A DNA stretch of 64,000 bases. It comes from Flavobacteriales bacterium. Lineage in GTDB: Bacteria; Bacteroidota; Bacteroidia; Flavobacteriales_G; Salibacteraceae. Positions 51,549-61,159 of this stretch are shown one piece after another. The position numbers and the translations under genes are program-made. Where the stretch lies: contig JABMOM010000032.1 in the NCBI GenBank assembly GCA_013204105.1, forward strand, positions 244,415 to 308,414, written 5' to 3'. How positions within the stretch are numbered: the first letter of the stretch is position 1; every line of letters begins with the position of its first letter. The notes below the pieces were generated by a model. It did no database searches, was not told where the DNA came from, and saw only the letters and a list, made by a program, of their open reading frames with translations.

Positions 51549-53573
51549 ATGTTTACATTTAGTGTACATTTCCGAATAGTGCGAATACTTTCCCTCATAG
51601 CCACGGTCCTTTTTTTCTTCAGTATTGCCACCACGAGTTTAGCACAGGATCAACCTAAGATTGATAGCCTGTTTCAGCTTTTGAGAACATCGCGGCAGGA
51701 CACTGACAAAGTGCTTTTACTCTACGATCTCTCTCGTGAGTTTTTTAACAGCGACATCGATCGTGCTGAAAAGTATTCGAATCGTGCCCTCTTCCTTTCT
51801 GAGCGATTGGACTTTAAGCGCGGTATAGCCCTTTCATACAACAACTTAGGGATCATTAATTACTATAAGGCTATTTACAGCGTCGCGCTTGGGTATCATG
51901 ATCGTTCCTTGGAACTGATGTCTGAAATCGGCGACCGAAAGGGGATGGCGGGATCGCACAACAATAAGGGCGCGGTCTATACCCAGCAGGGCGAGTATTC
52001 TCTGGCGATTGAGGAGTACTTCAGCTCTATACGGATCCTTGAAGGCATGGGAGATAAAGAGGGTGTGGGGAAATCCTACAATAACATAGGATTGGTGTAC
52101 TACCTGCAGGGTAATTACCCTCAAGCGAAGGACTACTACAACCGGGCCTTGGATTTGCTTCGTCCATTGAAAAAGCAAGACATGATCTCCGATATCATGA
52201 ACAACATGGGAATCATCGCTTACGAGGAGGGGAAGTACGATGAATCATTGAAATATCACTTTGAATCACTTGACGGAAGGCAAGGCGCTGGTAATCAAAG
52301 GGGAATAGCAGCTTCCTACACCAACATAGGTGACGTGTACGCCCAAACCAAAGAAGTGGAACAAGCACTTGAATTTCAGAGAAAGGCCTTGGAAATTCAA
52401 GAAGAGCTCGGAGACAAAAAAGGCATGTTGAGTTCGCTCCAGGGCATTGCTAAGGTGCAGTCATTGACGGGTAATACCGATGGAGCCCTAGAGTATATGG
52501 AGCAAGTGATTTCGATTTCGTCAGAGATCGGGGCGAAAAAAGAACTTCGGGATGCCTACAATGAGATCAGTGAAATTTACACTAGAAATGGTGATTATAA
52601 GCTGGCCTTGTCCTACAAGGATCGCTATGCTGCGTTGAAAGACACCCTGTTCAGTGAACAAACGAAGGAGATCGCGACCAATTTGGAGGCGAAGTTTGAA
52701 AGCGAGAATAAATCCAAGGAGATTGAAATATTAAAACGGGAGAATGAGATCCAAGACCTACAACTCGCGAGAAACCGCATCTTGATTATTTCTTTCACGA
52801 TCGGTTTGGTCTTGGCACTGATATCGGTTGTACTCTATGCAAGAACAAACCGGGAACGAAAAAAAGCGCTGGAACTACTTCAACGTCAAAACGAAAACAT
52901 CAGAAAGCAAAAGGAGGAGAAGGAAGTATTGCTGAAGGAGATCCACCACAGGGTGAAGAACAATCTTCAGGTAATCAACAGCTTAATCCGGCTGCAGTGC
53001 GCTTATACGGATGACCAAGAAGCCTTGGATCTATTCGATGAATGCCAGAACAGAATCATTTCCATGGCATTGATCCATGAGAAGATGTACGAAGCGCATG
53101 ACCTCAGCAACATCAATATTCAAGAGTATATCAATGAGCTGGCTCAAAATCTTTTGAGAAGCTATCGATTGAACCAGAACATCAAGTTGGACATTGACGT
53201 CAGGATAGAGACGCTGACTTTGGATAGTTTAATACCCTTGGGATTGTTGTTGAATGAACTCATTTCCAATTCGCTCAAACATGCATTCACAGATGCCGAA
53301 GGTGGAACCATCAATGTGACGCTTGGGAGGAACAGCAAGGGGCTGTTTGAATTAGAGGTCGGGGATGATGGCGTGGGCTTGCCAGAGGACTTTAGTTTCA
53401 TCAATGTGCACACGCTCGGTATGGAGTTGGTCATGACCTTGACATCTCAACTCGACGGTACAGTGGAACGACTCGATAAGCCTGGAACACACTTCCGCAT
53501 TGTGTTCATCGGATTGGAAAAGGAGCGGGTGGATGTACAAAAGGCCATGAAGCCGTCAGAATTAGTCGCCTAG
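51549..53573 (+). CDS. TPR-domain histidine kinase (HisKA_2 type)
   Basis: A 674-residue sensor kinase. After a signal/first helix (about 12-32) come about seven TPR repeats (about 65-330; YNNLGIINYYKAIYSVAL, YNNIGLVYYLQGNYPQAKDYY), a membrane helix (about 405-425), a coiled coil, and a HisKA_2 dimerisation box EIHHRVKNNLQVINSLIRLQ (His466 or 467). A HATPase domain follows with NELISNSLKHAF and GDDGVGLPEDF. The TPR part should bind a peptide or protein in the periplasm. No response regulator follows on the same strand, so its partner is elsewhere. Confidence 0.92.
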   Translation: MFTFSVHFRIVRILSLIATVLFFFSIATTSLAQDQPKIDSLFQLLRTSRQDTDKVLLLYDLSREFFNSDIDRAEKYSNRALFLSERLDFKRGIALSYNNLGIINYYKAIYSVALGYHDRSLELMSEIGDRKGMAGSHNNKGAVYTQQGEYSLAIEEYFSSIRILEGMGDKEGVGKSYNNIGLVYYLQGNYPQAKDYYNRALDLLRPLKKQDMISDIMNNMGIIAYEEGKYDESLKYHFESLDGRQGAGNQRGIAASYTNIGDVYAQTKEVEQALEFQRKALEIQEELGDKKGMLSSLQGIAKVQSLTGNTDGALEYMEQVISISSEIGAKKELRDAYNEISEIYTRNGDYKLALSYKDRYAALKDTLFSEQTKEIATNLEAKFESENKSKEIEILKRENEIQDLQLARNRILIISFTIGLVLALISVVLYARTNRERKKALELLQRQNENIRKQKEEKEVLLKEIHHRVKNNLQVINSLIRLQCAYTDDQEALDLFDECQNRIISMALIHEKMYEAHDLSNINIQEYINELAQNLLRSYRLNQNIKLDIDVRIETLTLDSLIPLGLLLNELISNSLKHAFTDAEGGTINVTLGRNSKGLFELEVGDDGVGLPEDFSFINVHTLGMELVMTLTSQLDGTVERLDKPGTHFRIVFIGLEKERVDVQKAMKPSELVA

Positions 53574-53845
53574 AGCGATATCAAACCCTCGATCTTGGTC
53601 GCTTGCTCGTAGCGTTCTACCACTTCTTCTGGAGAAATCATCACTTCCTTCGCTGATACGCTCAAGTATTTTCCGGTACGACTTTCATTGATGCTGACTT
53701 GGGCTTCACTTCCAAAAATTCCTTCCGTAAGCGCAAGCTTTTGAGTGTCATTGGGAATGACGAACTTGAACAAGTAGAGTTTTGGCCAGGGGCCATCTTT
53801 CTTCAATTTGTCGAGCAATCCTAGAAATGGATTTTCATCACTCAT
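53570..53845 (-). CDS. DUF493-family protein
   Basis: A 91-residue protein whose ferredoxin-like fold belongs to DUF493 (YbeD-like), with FPWPKLYLFKFVIPN-type N-terminus and a VSINESRTGKYLSVSAKEVM centre. The family has an ACT-like fold and no settled function. Its ATG overlaps the response-regulator stop by 8 bases, and its end overlaps the convergent TPR kinase gene by 4 bases. Confidence 0.88.
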   Translation of the reverse strand: MSDENPFLGLLDKLKKDGPWPKLYLFKFVIPNDTQKLALTEGIFGSEAQVSINESRTGKYLSVSAKEVMISPEEVVERYEQATKIEGLISL

Positions 53846-54545
53846 CCACGATCAACTTAAATCCGACGCCGTGTACGTTCATAATCTTGATGCGTTCATC
53901 CAACTTCAAATACTTTCTGAGCTTTGTAATGAAGACGTCCATGGACCGGCCTAAGAAATAGTCGTCGCTTCCCCAGACCACCGTAAGTGCCATTTCTCTG
54001 GTCAATACTTGGTCTTGATGTAGGCATAACATGCGCAGCAATTCAGCCTCCTTTTTCGTTAAGGTGCGCTGTTCTTCTGGATGTTTCAGCGAAAGGTTCT
54101 TATAATCGAAATCGAATTGTCCGAGCGGAAACACATCACGGTCTTGGGATAGGTCCTCCTCGCTCGGCTTTGATCTTTTCATGATCGCCTTTATCCGAAG
54201 GTCGAGTTCGTCAAAGCTGAATGGTTTGGTCAAGTAATCATCCGCTCCAAGCTTGAAACCTCTGATTTTGTCTTCGGTCATGCTTTTAGCGGTTAGGAAC
54301 AAGATCGGCACTTGTTGATCGATCTTTCGGATGTCTTCCGCTAGGGTAAATCCGTCTTTCTTTGGGAGCATTACGTCGAGTATGCACAGGTCGTACGCGT
54401 GGTTGTAAAATTTTTGAAATCCAGCAAAGCCGTCTTTTTCGAGGTCTGCCTGATAGCCTTCATTCCGTAAGTGGTCTTGGATTACAAACCCAAGGTTGAG
54501 GTCATCTTCCACCAAGAGCACTCGAGCGCGGTCTTTTTTTGTCAT
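53838..54545 (-). CDS. OmpR-family response regulator
   Basis: A 235-residue regulator with a receiver domain (Asp14/Asp15, phospho-acceptor Asp57 in LCILDVMLPKKDG, Lys in FLTAKSMTEDKIRG) and a winged-helix DNA-binding domain (about 135-230; LTKKEAELLRMLC). It starts 2 bases after the kinase stop, and so pairs with the kinase at 54548-55840. The pair resembles Bacteroides RprXY. Confidence 0.94.
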   Translation of the reverse strand: MTKKDRARVLLVEDDLNLGFVIQDHLRNEGYQADLEKDGFAGFQKFYNHAYDLCILDVMLPKKDGFTLAEDIRKIDQQVPILFLTAKSMTEDKIRGFKLGADDYLTKPFSFDELDLRIKAIMKRSKPSEEDLSQDRDVFPLGQFDFDYKNLSLKHPEEQRTLTKKEAELLRMLCLHQDQVLTREMALTVVWGSDDYFLGRSMDVFITKLRKYLKLDERIKIMNVHGVGFKLIVDE

Positions 54546-54547
54546 GG

Positions 54548-55840
54548 CTAATTCTTTACAACTTCCGTTCCGAAAGGTAGGAATACCTCAAAGGTGCTTC
54601 CTTCATTTGGCTTACTCCGTAATTTGATCTTTCCACCGTGGGCTTCTGCGATGGTTCTGACATAGTGAAGTCCCAGGCCAAAGCCCTTCACATCATGCAC
54701 GTTGCCAGTGGGTATACGGTAGAACTTCTCGAAGATAAACTTCTGCTGGTCTTGAGGAATACCCGGACCATCATCTATGATGGAGACATATACTCCTTTG
54801 TCATCACTATTTGTTTCCAATCGGATGTTAGGTTGGTCTCCTCCGTACTTGGCTGCATTGTCCAACAGGTTGAATAGGATATTCGTAATGTGCATCTCAT
54901 CTCCGTACAGCGTTGCTTTCTGAGCGTTGAGAACGGTGTCTATCACGATGCCCTTCTCCTGGAAATTCATTTCGATGGTAGGCACTGCTAAAGCGACCAA
55001 TTGGTGCAAGTCAACCTGCTGCTTTGTCAGGTCCATTTCCTCTTTGTCAAGCCGGGCGATTTGCAATACGCGTTCGACTTGGGTTTGAAGGCGTTGATTT
55101 TCATTTTTGATGATGCGCGCATAATTTCTGAGGCGCTCAGGTTGCAATTCAATGCCTTTTTGCAGGAGCACGTCGCTGGACAATGAGATCGTAGAGATCG
55201 GCGTCTTCAGCTCGTGGGTCATGTTATTGATGAAATCATTTTTGATCTCCGAAAGGCGCTTTTGGCGAAGAATAACGCTGATCACATATGTGAAGAAGAT
55301 CAATACGGCTAAAAGGACAATTGATGAGACCACCCAAAAGCGCATCTCACTGAAGACCTCAATGTTGAGCGAAGGAAAATACACGGCGAAATAATGACCA
55401 TCATCTTCCCAATCGATGGGCGGTGGCACTTCGGAGGCGTTGGGCTGAATCTCTTCCATTTCGCTGCTCACACTCTGGGTAAAAACCACCGAATCGTTGA
55501 AGCAGTTGTAAATGCTGTATTGGAATTGGAAATTCAATTCGCGGTTCAAGAATTCGGTCATGAGCATCGACTCCAGGTAAAAAGGCTGAAGTTCTTCATT
55601 GATCTGAACCCTGAAAAAATGAGGAGAAACAAGTTTTACCGGATCTACTAAGAATGTTGAGTCACCACTGTGGCGTTGAATGTCCTTGACCACATCGATC
55701 AAGGCCAGCTCGATTTCGTGCTCAAGTTGACGCTGGGTAATCTCGTAGGCCTTTTTAACCCAAAATATCTGTGTGGAGACAAGGCCGATAAACAGAACCG
55801 TGGCCAGTACAATGATGATGCGTATGGTAGACCTACTCAT
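54548..55840 (-). CDS. Sensor histidine kinase
   Basis: A 430-residue membrane kinase with two membrane helices (about 8-28 and 160-182) around a periplasmic sensor loop, and no HAMP. The H-box INNMTHELKTPIST contains the phospho-His (near 208), and the ATP-binding boxes include NILFNLLDNAAKYG, DDGPGIP and GFGLGLHYVRTI. It phosphorylates the next gene's product. Its promoter (TAGATTTG, 55848-55855) ends 8 bases before the ATG. Confidence 0.94.
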   Translation of the reverse strand: MSRSTIRIIIVLATVLFIGLVSTQIFWVKKAYEITQRQLEHEIELALIDVVKDIQRHSGDSTFLVDPVKLVSPHFFRVQINEELQPFYLESMLMTEFLNRELNFQFQYSIYNCFNDSVVFTQSVSSEMEEIQPNASEVPPPIDWEDDGHYFAVYFPSLNIEVFSEMRFWVVSSIVLLAVLIFFTYVISVILRQKRLSEIKNDFINNMTHELKTPISTISLSSDVLLQKGIELQPERLRNYARIIKNENQRLQTQVERVLQIARLDKEEMDLTKQQVDLHQLVALAVPTIEMNFQEKGIVIDTVLNAQKATLYGDEMHITNILFNLLDNAAKYGGDQPNIRLETNSDDKGVYVSIIDDGPGIPQDQQKFIFEKFYRIPTGNVHDVKGFGLGLHYVRTIAEAHGGKIKLRSKPNEGSTFEVFLPFGTEVVKN

Positions 55841-55847
55841 GAAGCTT

Positions 55848-55855
55848 CAAATCTA
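55848..55855 (-). promoter_or_regulatory. -7 element TAGATTTG of the two-component operon
   Basis: Perfect TAnnTTTG on the minus strand; start predicted near 55844, about 4 bases before the ATG. Confidence 0.5.
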
Positions 55856-55862
55856 GATGTGA

Positions 55863-55877
55863 AAGGGCATTGCCCTT
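55863..55877. promoter_or_regulatory. AAGGGCA-T-TGCCCTT palindrome upstream of the two-component operon
   Basis: A perfect 7-1-7 palindrome, centred near -26 of the predicted start, between the maf stop and the kinase gene. It could be an operator (possibly for the response regulator) or part of a terminator for maf; no T run follows it on the minus strand, which favours an operator. Confidence 0.45.
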
Positions 55878-55912
55878 CAGTGCCTTAACGCGTTGTTAAC
55901 GAATCCATTTGG

Positions 55913-56503
55913 TTAGAGCATGGACTTCAATTCAGCCCAAAAGCGCTGCATTGGAAAACCGACTACATTATAAAAATCTCCATCGATGCGCTGAATGCCA
56001 ATCAATCCAATGAATTCCTGAATGCCGTAAGCGCCTGCTTTGTCGAACGGTGCATAGGCATCAAGGTAATATTCGATTTCGCTCTCTTGGAGAGGGTTGA
56101 AGGTGACGGTGGTTTCTTCTACGAAGCTGTGTTGTTTTTGCGCGGTCGTCAAGCAGACCCCTGTGAAAACCGAGTGCGTTGCACCGCTGATCTCTTGGAG
56201 CATCGCGTGCGCCTCAACTCGATTCGCTGGCTTGTTCAAGGCCCTGTCGTTGATCCAGACAATCGTGTCGGCGGTGATGATCAATTCCCTGCCTGCAATA
56301 TCGCCCTGAAAGGCTGCCGCCTTCTTTTCTGCAAGGTACATTGGGATTTCACCCCCTTTTAGTGCTTCATCGAAAGCCTCATCCACTTCGTGCGTGCGCA
56401 CTTCAAAAGGGAATCCTAGTCCTTCAAACAGCATTTTCCTTCGGGGAGACTTGCTGGCGAGGACAAATGAGATGTTGTCAAGACCTGCGAGGGGCATGTC
56501 CAT
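55913..56503 (-). CDS. maf: Maf-family nucleotide pyrophosphatase
   Basis: A 196-residue cytoplasmic protein with the N-terminal LASKSPRRKMLFEGLGFPFEV motif, ITADTIVWIN, and a C-terminal AGAYGIQEFIGLIGIQRIDGDFYNVVGFP motif. It hydrolyses dTTP/UTP or modified nucleotides. It is the ninth and last gene of the ccm operon, starting 3 bases after ubiA. Nucleotide pools and the upstream genes have no obvious link. Confidence 0.94.
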   Translation of the reverse strand: MDMPLAGLDNISFVLASKSPRRKMLFEGLGFPFEVRTHEVDEAFDEALKGGEIPMYLAEKKAAAFQGDIAGRELIITADTIVWINDRALNKPANRVEAHAMLQEISGATHSVFTGVCLTTAQKQHSFVEETTVTFNPLQESEIEYYLDAYAPFDKAGAYGIQEFIGLIGIQRIDGDFYNVVGFPMQRFWAELKSML

Positions 56504-56506
56504 GGG

Positions 56507-57472
56507 TTAAGAGAAATAGGATTCGATACTGAGCTTAACAAGGTAGGCACTCAGAATGATGATCATAGTGATCGTATTGTTGAGGTGGACCGTGTACAAA
56601 AAGTGCTTTTTCGTTCTGGCCTTGAATATGAGTGCGATCTGTGCAATGAGTACCAAGGTAGTCACGGCAAAAATGGTGGTCATACCCATGTGTACATGTA
56701 AGAATTGCACATACGCCCAAGTCAATCCAGCTCCAAAAATGGCATACACAGTAATCAACACAGACTTGGTAGACTTCACACCTAACTGAATAGGAATGGT
56801 TCTCGAGCCAAAGATGCGGTCGCCTCGAAAGTCAATGACGTCCTTCGTAATCTCTCTCCCGAGGGTAAGAATGAACACGGCTAGGCTATACCCGAGGATC
56901 CAAAAAGCGGGTACATTGAATATGGAATAGCCCAGTTTCTCGAGCATTTCAGGGTGTGCTGCATTTTGCAGTGGAATCTCGAACAATCCTACGATCAGCG
57001 GCACAAAACCAGCCATGAGGGCAATGGCCAAATTGCCAGCAAGGAATTGATGTTGAAGGGTTGTGGAATAGTACCAAAGCGTAAAGATTCCAAATACGTA
57101 GAGGGCGGTCATCTGCCAAAGCCCAATCACCCAAGAAAGGTAGGCAGCAGTGATAAATCCGAGTCCGGTCAACACCAAATGCAACATCATCGCCACTCGG
57201 CGCTTGATGAAGCGGTCGACAATAACTTTTTTAATCTTATTGATCCTGTCCACTTTGACATCGAAATAGTCGTTGATGGAGTATCCTCCGGCGGCAATAA
57301 GTACCGTGCTGAGCACTAAGTAGCCAAAGTGTCGATCACTCAACAATAGTTCATAATCATTGATAGCAAGCATAGGCTCCAAGATGAACCAACGGATGCT
57401 GTATTGCATGAGAGCAATGATTACTAGGATCGGAAACCTAATCAGGCGGAAGTATGCGATTATCCTTACCAT
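56507..57472 (-). CDS. UbiA-family prenyltransferase
   Basis: A 321-residue membrane protein with about eight helices. The two Asp-rich motifs are GGYSINDYFDVKVDRINK (near 62-79) and DVIDFRGDRIFGSRTIPIQ (near 205-223). In Bacteroidota such proteins are commonly annotated as geranylgeranylglycerol-phosphate geranylgeranyltransferase, but the true substrate is open. It overlaps kdsC by 7 bases. Confidence 0.9.
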   Translation of the reverse strand: MVRIIAYFRLIRFPILVIIALMQYSIRWFILEPMLAINDYELLLSDRHFGYLVLSTVLIAAGGYSINDYFDVKVDRINKIKKVIVDRFIKRRVAMMLHLVLTGLGFITAAYLSWVIGLWQMTALYVFGIFTLWYYSTTLQHQFLAGNLAIALMAGFVPLIVGLFEIPLQNAAHPEMLEKLGYSIFNVPAFWILGYSLAVFILTLGREITKDVIDFRGDRIFGSRTIPIQLGVKSTKSVLITVYAIFGAGLTWAYVQFLHVHMGMTTIFAVTTLVLIAQIALIFKARTKKHFLYTVHLNNTITMIIILSAYLVKLSIESYFS

Positions 57473-58005
57473 GTGAATTCTGCTAAGTTATCACTGTTTT
57501 TCTCATGGTCATACCATGTTCCTTGGGTTTTCATGATCAATTCGATGATCTCACGAACACAGCCCTCTCCGCCTGACTTTTTAGAAATGTATTTGCTGAG
57601 TTCTTTGATCTCCGTGGCAGCATCAGCAGGGCATGCTGGCAGCCCTATCATCATCATGGCAGCGAGATCTGGAATGTCATCTCCCATGTACATTACCTCA
57701 TCTGGCTGAAGGTCGTAACTGTGGATGAAGTCATCCATGGACTCGTCTTTATGGCTGCTTTTTAAGTATACGTCTGTTACGCCCAGCGCTTGCAAACGTT
57801 CTTTCACGGGGAGGCTGTTGCCACCGGTGATGATGGCTACACGGTAGCCTTTTTTGAGGGCAATTTGAAGCGCATAACCATCCTTTGAATGCATTTGGCG
57901 CATCTGTTGGCCATCAGGGAGGAGGGTTACACTGCCATCGGTTAGGACGCCGTCAACATCGAAAACAAATGCTTTGATGCGGTGAAAAAGATCGAGGTAA
58001 CTCAT
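57466..58005 (-). CDS. kdsC: KdsC-like HAD phosphatase
   Basis: A 179-residue HAD phosphatase of the KDO-8-phosphate type. The nucleophile/acid pair Asp16/Asp18 is in VFDVDGVLTDG. It has motif II IITGGNS, a Lys-containing motif III and YMGDDIPDLAAM, which closes the active site. It forms 3-deoxy-D-manno-octulosonate for lipopolysaccharide. It overlaps its neighbours on both sides (4 bases with the DUF2520 gene and 7 with ubiA). Confidence 0.9.
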   Translation of the reverse strand: MSYLDLFHRIKAFVFDVDGVLTDGSVTLLPDGQQMRQMHSKDGYALQIALKKGYRVAIITGGNSLPVKERLQALGVTDVYLKSSHKDESMDDFIHSYDLQPDEVMYMGDDIPDLAAMMMIGLPACPADAATEIKELSKYISKKSGGEGCVREIIELIMKTQGTWYDHEKNSDNLAEFTW

Positions 58006-58769
58006 GGTCGATACGTCTTCGAAATACTTTTACTCAGCAATGCGTAGATATCCGAAAGCGCTTCGTCTGATTTCAACAGCTCGAGGTGCTGCTGAATGAG
58101 CTTGTCGTCTCCACGCCTTGCAGGGCCGGTTTGACTTTCTGTAGGGCCTAGTTCGATTGCTTTTCGAATCGTCTCGTGGAGCAATGGGCGAAGCACTTCA
58201 AAATCGCTGTCTCCAGCCTTGAGAACCCGCTCTGCCATGTGCAGAATGTGGTTGACGAAATTGGAGCCGAACACGCCAGACATGTGGATGACACGGCGTT
58301 GTTCGGAGTTTTTCAAGGATGCATTACCCGAGAGTGCAACGCCAAGGACAAGCAGTTCCTTTTCCAGTGAAGTGTCATTGCTTTCAATGAATACGGGTAT
58401 TCCTTTCCAGTCAGGTCTTACATGCTTTGAGAAGGTCTGAAAAGGATAGAGTACACCGCTGCGCTCTCTCCCTTCAATGATGGGTGTGCTTCCAGAGGTG
58501 TGCACCACCGCCACGTGTTCGGGTATCATCGCTACTGTTCGTTCAATCACATCGTCAGGAACGCAAAGGATGGCGATGTCTACGAAAGGGGACAACTCTC
58601 CAGGATGATCTCCAACTTCTGCGTTTAACGCACGCGCCAGTTCGTCGCTTGCGGAATGGCTTTCAGATATTAGCTGCGGCACGGCATATCCGATTTCGTG
58701 CAAACGAAACCCCAAGTTCCATCCGACATTTCCGATACCGAGGATCGCTATGCGAGGAGTCTGACTCAT
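58002..58769 (-). CDS. DUF2520 Rossmann-fold protein
   Basis: A 255-residue dehydrogenase-like protein with an N-terminal NAD(P)-binding Rossmann motif RIAILGIGNVGWNLGF. The C-terminal half (about 125-250) is the DUF2520 domain with SGVFGSNFVNHILHMAERV. It resembles ketopantoate- or F420-dependent NADP oxidoreductases; the substrate is unknown. I chose the ATG at 58769, which overlaps the ccmF stop by 4 bases; the longer form starting at 58850 lies entirely in the ccmF gene. Confidence 0.9.
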   Translation of the reverse strand: MSQTPRIAILGIGNVGWNLGFRLHEIGYAVPQLISESHSASDELARALNAEVGDHPGELSPFVDIAILCVPDDVIERTVAMIPEHVAVVHTSGSTPIIEGRERSGVLYPFQTFSKHVRPDWKGIPVFIESNDTSLEKELLVLGVALSGNASLKNSEQRRVIHMSGVFGSNFVNHILHMAERVLKAGDSDFEVLRPLLHETIRKAIELGPTESQTGPARRGDDKLIQQHLELLKSDEALSDIYALLSKSISKTYRP

Positions 58770-61156
58770 AGGCGCTTGAATCGCTGGTAAACGGCCAATA
58801 AGGTGCCGATGCCCATGACGATGATGCCGAGCCAAAGTACATTGATCCACGGGAATACAATCGCTTTCATCACGATGAATTCGCGGTAGCGGGGATCCTT
58901 TTCGGTTACATGAAATGTGAAGGTCTCGGTAACAGGATCAATGCCTTCAAAATTGATGATCACGCCCGCGTCCGGGACGCTGTCTGGTACTGAAAACGAG
59001 TATTGACGATCTCGAATCACAAAGAGTGGTTCAATAGCATGGGCCTGGGTTTGCACATCAAACAAGGTGAAGCTTGCGCCGAGGGCGAGATCATTGATGG
59101 TTAGCCCCTTGTTCTTGAGCTGAGGTTTTCTGTCGAGGGAATCGAGGACCAAGAAGCTGTTCTGCGTGAATATGGTGTCACCAATGGCAATGCTGTGGTC
59201 CGAGGTTTTAATTTCTTTCTTGCGTTCTTCTAATTCAGCGTAGGTGATATGGGTGTACACATCCTGATCAAAGTAGTGCTTGGTATAGGGCTCCGCAACA
59301 TTGCCCATGCGCGGATTAAGCTGAATAAAGGGGTAAAGTGTGAATGCAGTAGCCAACTGACCCGCTGCGTCCGCCTGCATATATTCCACTTCGTAATGAA
59401 TGAAAATACCGTCGGTTTCCTTGCCGCGATAACTGACAAAGTAGTCGCCCATCATGAGCGTGTCATCCTTCATCAGGAGGATGTTTTCACTGTTGTTGAA
59501 GTCCTCTCCAAGTACACTCACATCATACAGGCTGGTGTTTTCAGAAATCACGTCGCTTTGACTGGTGCTGATCAAGGCACCCAGCATAATGAGTCCGAAA
59601 CCTACGTGGGCGATGCTTGCCCCTGCCTTACTGAGCTTGCCGTTGAGGATGCGAATGACGTAATCCAAGTTGGATGCGATCGCCCAGGAGGACGTGAACA
59701 TTAGCAGAAGAACCAGAGGATTGGTAATGGAAAAGACAAAGCCTGCCGTCACGGTAAGCGCCAAGGCAACTCCGATGGAAAGACTCAGTTGTCGCAAAAG
59801 CAATCGGGGTTCTGTACGCTTGTATTTCATGAATTGCGTGAATGCAACCATCGCGGAAAGAAGCACCGCCAAGGGCAACTGCCACTTGTTGTAATATTCA
59901 ATGCGCTCAGAGGAAGGAGCGAGGTTCGTACCAAAGAGCTTGTTGATCACGGGGAAGGAAGTGCTGAACTCGATCTGGAATGCAGAGATCATCAATACAA
60001 GGGCCCCCATGAACATCCAGAATTCACGCGACCACAGATGGTCCTCTTTTTTATTCTTTGGAAAGTCTTTGTTTCTCCAAATGATCAATCCTAGAGAAAG
60101 AAAGACGTAAAAGAACAAGGAGATTGCCAATTGCCCCGTCATTCCCAGGTCGGTGAAAGAGTGCACGCTGCTCTCTCCAAGAATGCCACTCTTCGTGAGA
60201 AAAGAGCTGTATTGAATGAGGCAAAAGGACAAGGTGGTCATGATGAACAGGGTCAATACCGACGTTTTCTCTTTGCGCTGTATCAACATAAGGTGCCCTA
60301 CACCAACCAAGATTAGCCAGGGGACGAGGGAAGCGTTTTCAACGGGATCCCATGCCCAAAACCCCCCAAAGCTTAAGGCCTCATAGGCCCAAGCGCCTCC
60401 CATTAAAATGCCTACACCGAGAATGCTAATACCGAGATAAGTCCATGGAAGAGCGGGCTTTACCCATTCTGTGAACATGCCTTTCCAAAGTCCAGCGATG
60501 GCATAAGCGAAGGGTACTAACACAAGCGAAAATCCAAGAAATAGGGTAGGAGGGTGGATGGTCATCCAATAATTCTGCAGCAAAGGGTTGAGACCTCGGC
60601 CGTCGAGTAGATTGACATAGTCGGGCATCTGAAAGATCGGCAAGTTGATGAAGTCGGGATGCTGTCGTGTCAATACGGTGAATGGGTTGCTGCCAAGCTT
60701 ATAGTCGAGAATGAAAACGCCCAAGAGCATCGACGTCAGAAAGACTTGCACGGAGACAGCTACGGCCATGACTGATGCTTCCCATTTGCCGACGAAGCGG
60801 AGGAGGATGTTCAGTATGATGACATGCCAAAACATCCAAAGCATGAAGCTTCCCTCGATCCCTTCCCAGAAACACGAAAAGATGTAGCGCAGTGGTAAGT
60901 CAGAGCTGCTGTGCTGCCATATGTAGTGGTATTCGAAATACTGATTGAAGATCATGATGAACAGGGTCGCCACCATGCCTACAACCCCTAAGGAATGTGC
61001 CCAAAAACTCCATCGACCTATTTTTTTCCAAGAGCTGTCTTCATTTCGCTCCGCCAAGAAATATGCGATGGTGGAAAGTCCGCCAAAGGCAAAAGCGATG
61101 AGTATGAAAAGGTTGCCGATCTCACCGATCAGCACGTGTTCGCCGATGTACTCCAT
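58766..61156 (-). CDS. ccmF: Cytochrome c heme lyase subunit CcmF
   Basis: A 796-residue membrane protein with about 15 helices, the central component of System I cytochrome c assembly, which attaches heme to apocytochrome. It has the WWD-like heme-handling loop GGFWAWDPVENASLVPWL (near residue 265) and conserved His residues in the neighbouring helices, such as QNYWMTIHPPTLFLGF. A periplasmic domain follows in the C-terminal third. It lies in the ccmB-C-D-E-F order, 3 bases after ccmE. Confidence 0.94.
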   Translation of the reverse strand: MEYIGEHVLIGEIGNLFILIAFAFGGLSTIAYFLAERNEDSSWKKIGRWSFWAHSLGVVGMVATLFIMIFNQYFEYHYIWQHSSSDLPLRYIFSCFWEGIEGSFMLWMFWHVIILNILLRFVGKWEASVMAVAVSVQVFLTSMLLGVFILDYKLGSNPFTVLTRQHPDFINLPIFQMPDYVNLLDGRGLNPLLQNYWMTIHPPTLFLGFSLVLVPFAYAIAGLWKGMFTEWVKPALPWTYLGISILGVGILMGGAWAYEALSFGGFWAWDPVENASLVPWLILVGVGHLMLIQRKEKTSVLTLFIMTTLSFCLIQYSSFLTKSGILGESSVHSFTDLGMTGQLAISLFFYVFLSLGLIIWRNKDFPKNKKEDHLWSREFWMFMGALVLMISAFQIEFSTSFPVINKLFGTNLAPSSERIEYYNKWQLPLAVLLSAMVAFTQFMKYKRTEPRLLLRQLSLSIGVALALTVTAGFVFSITNPLVLLLMFTSSWAIASNLDYVIRILNGKLSKAGASIAHVGFGLIMLGALISTSQSDVISENTSLYDVSVLGEDFNNSENILLMKDDTLMMGDYFVSYRGKETDGIFIHYEVEYMQADAAGQLATAFTLYPFIQLNPRMGNVAEPYTKHYFDQDVYTHITYAELEERKKEIKTSDHSIAIGDTIFTQNSFLVLDSLDRKPQLKNKGLTINDLALGASFTLFDVQTQAHAIEPLFVIRDRQYSFSVPDSVPDAGVIINFEGIDPVTETFTFHVTEKDPRYREFIVMKAIVFPWINVLWLGIIVMGIGTLLAVYQRFKRL

Positions 61157-61159
61157 GGA

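Noticed and set aside
58770..58850. A longer start for the DUF2520 protein.
   Set aside because: The added residues are a shifted reading of the end of ccmF; the ATG at 58769 overlaps the ccmF stop and begins the Rossmann motif.
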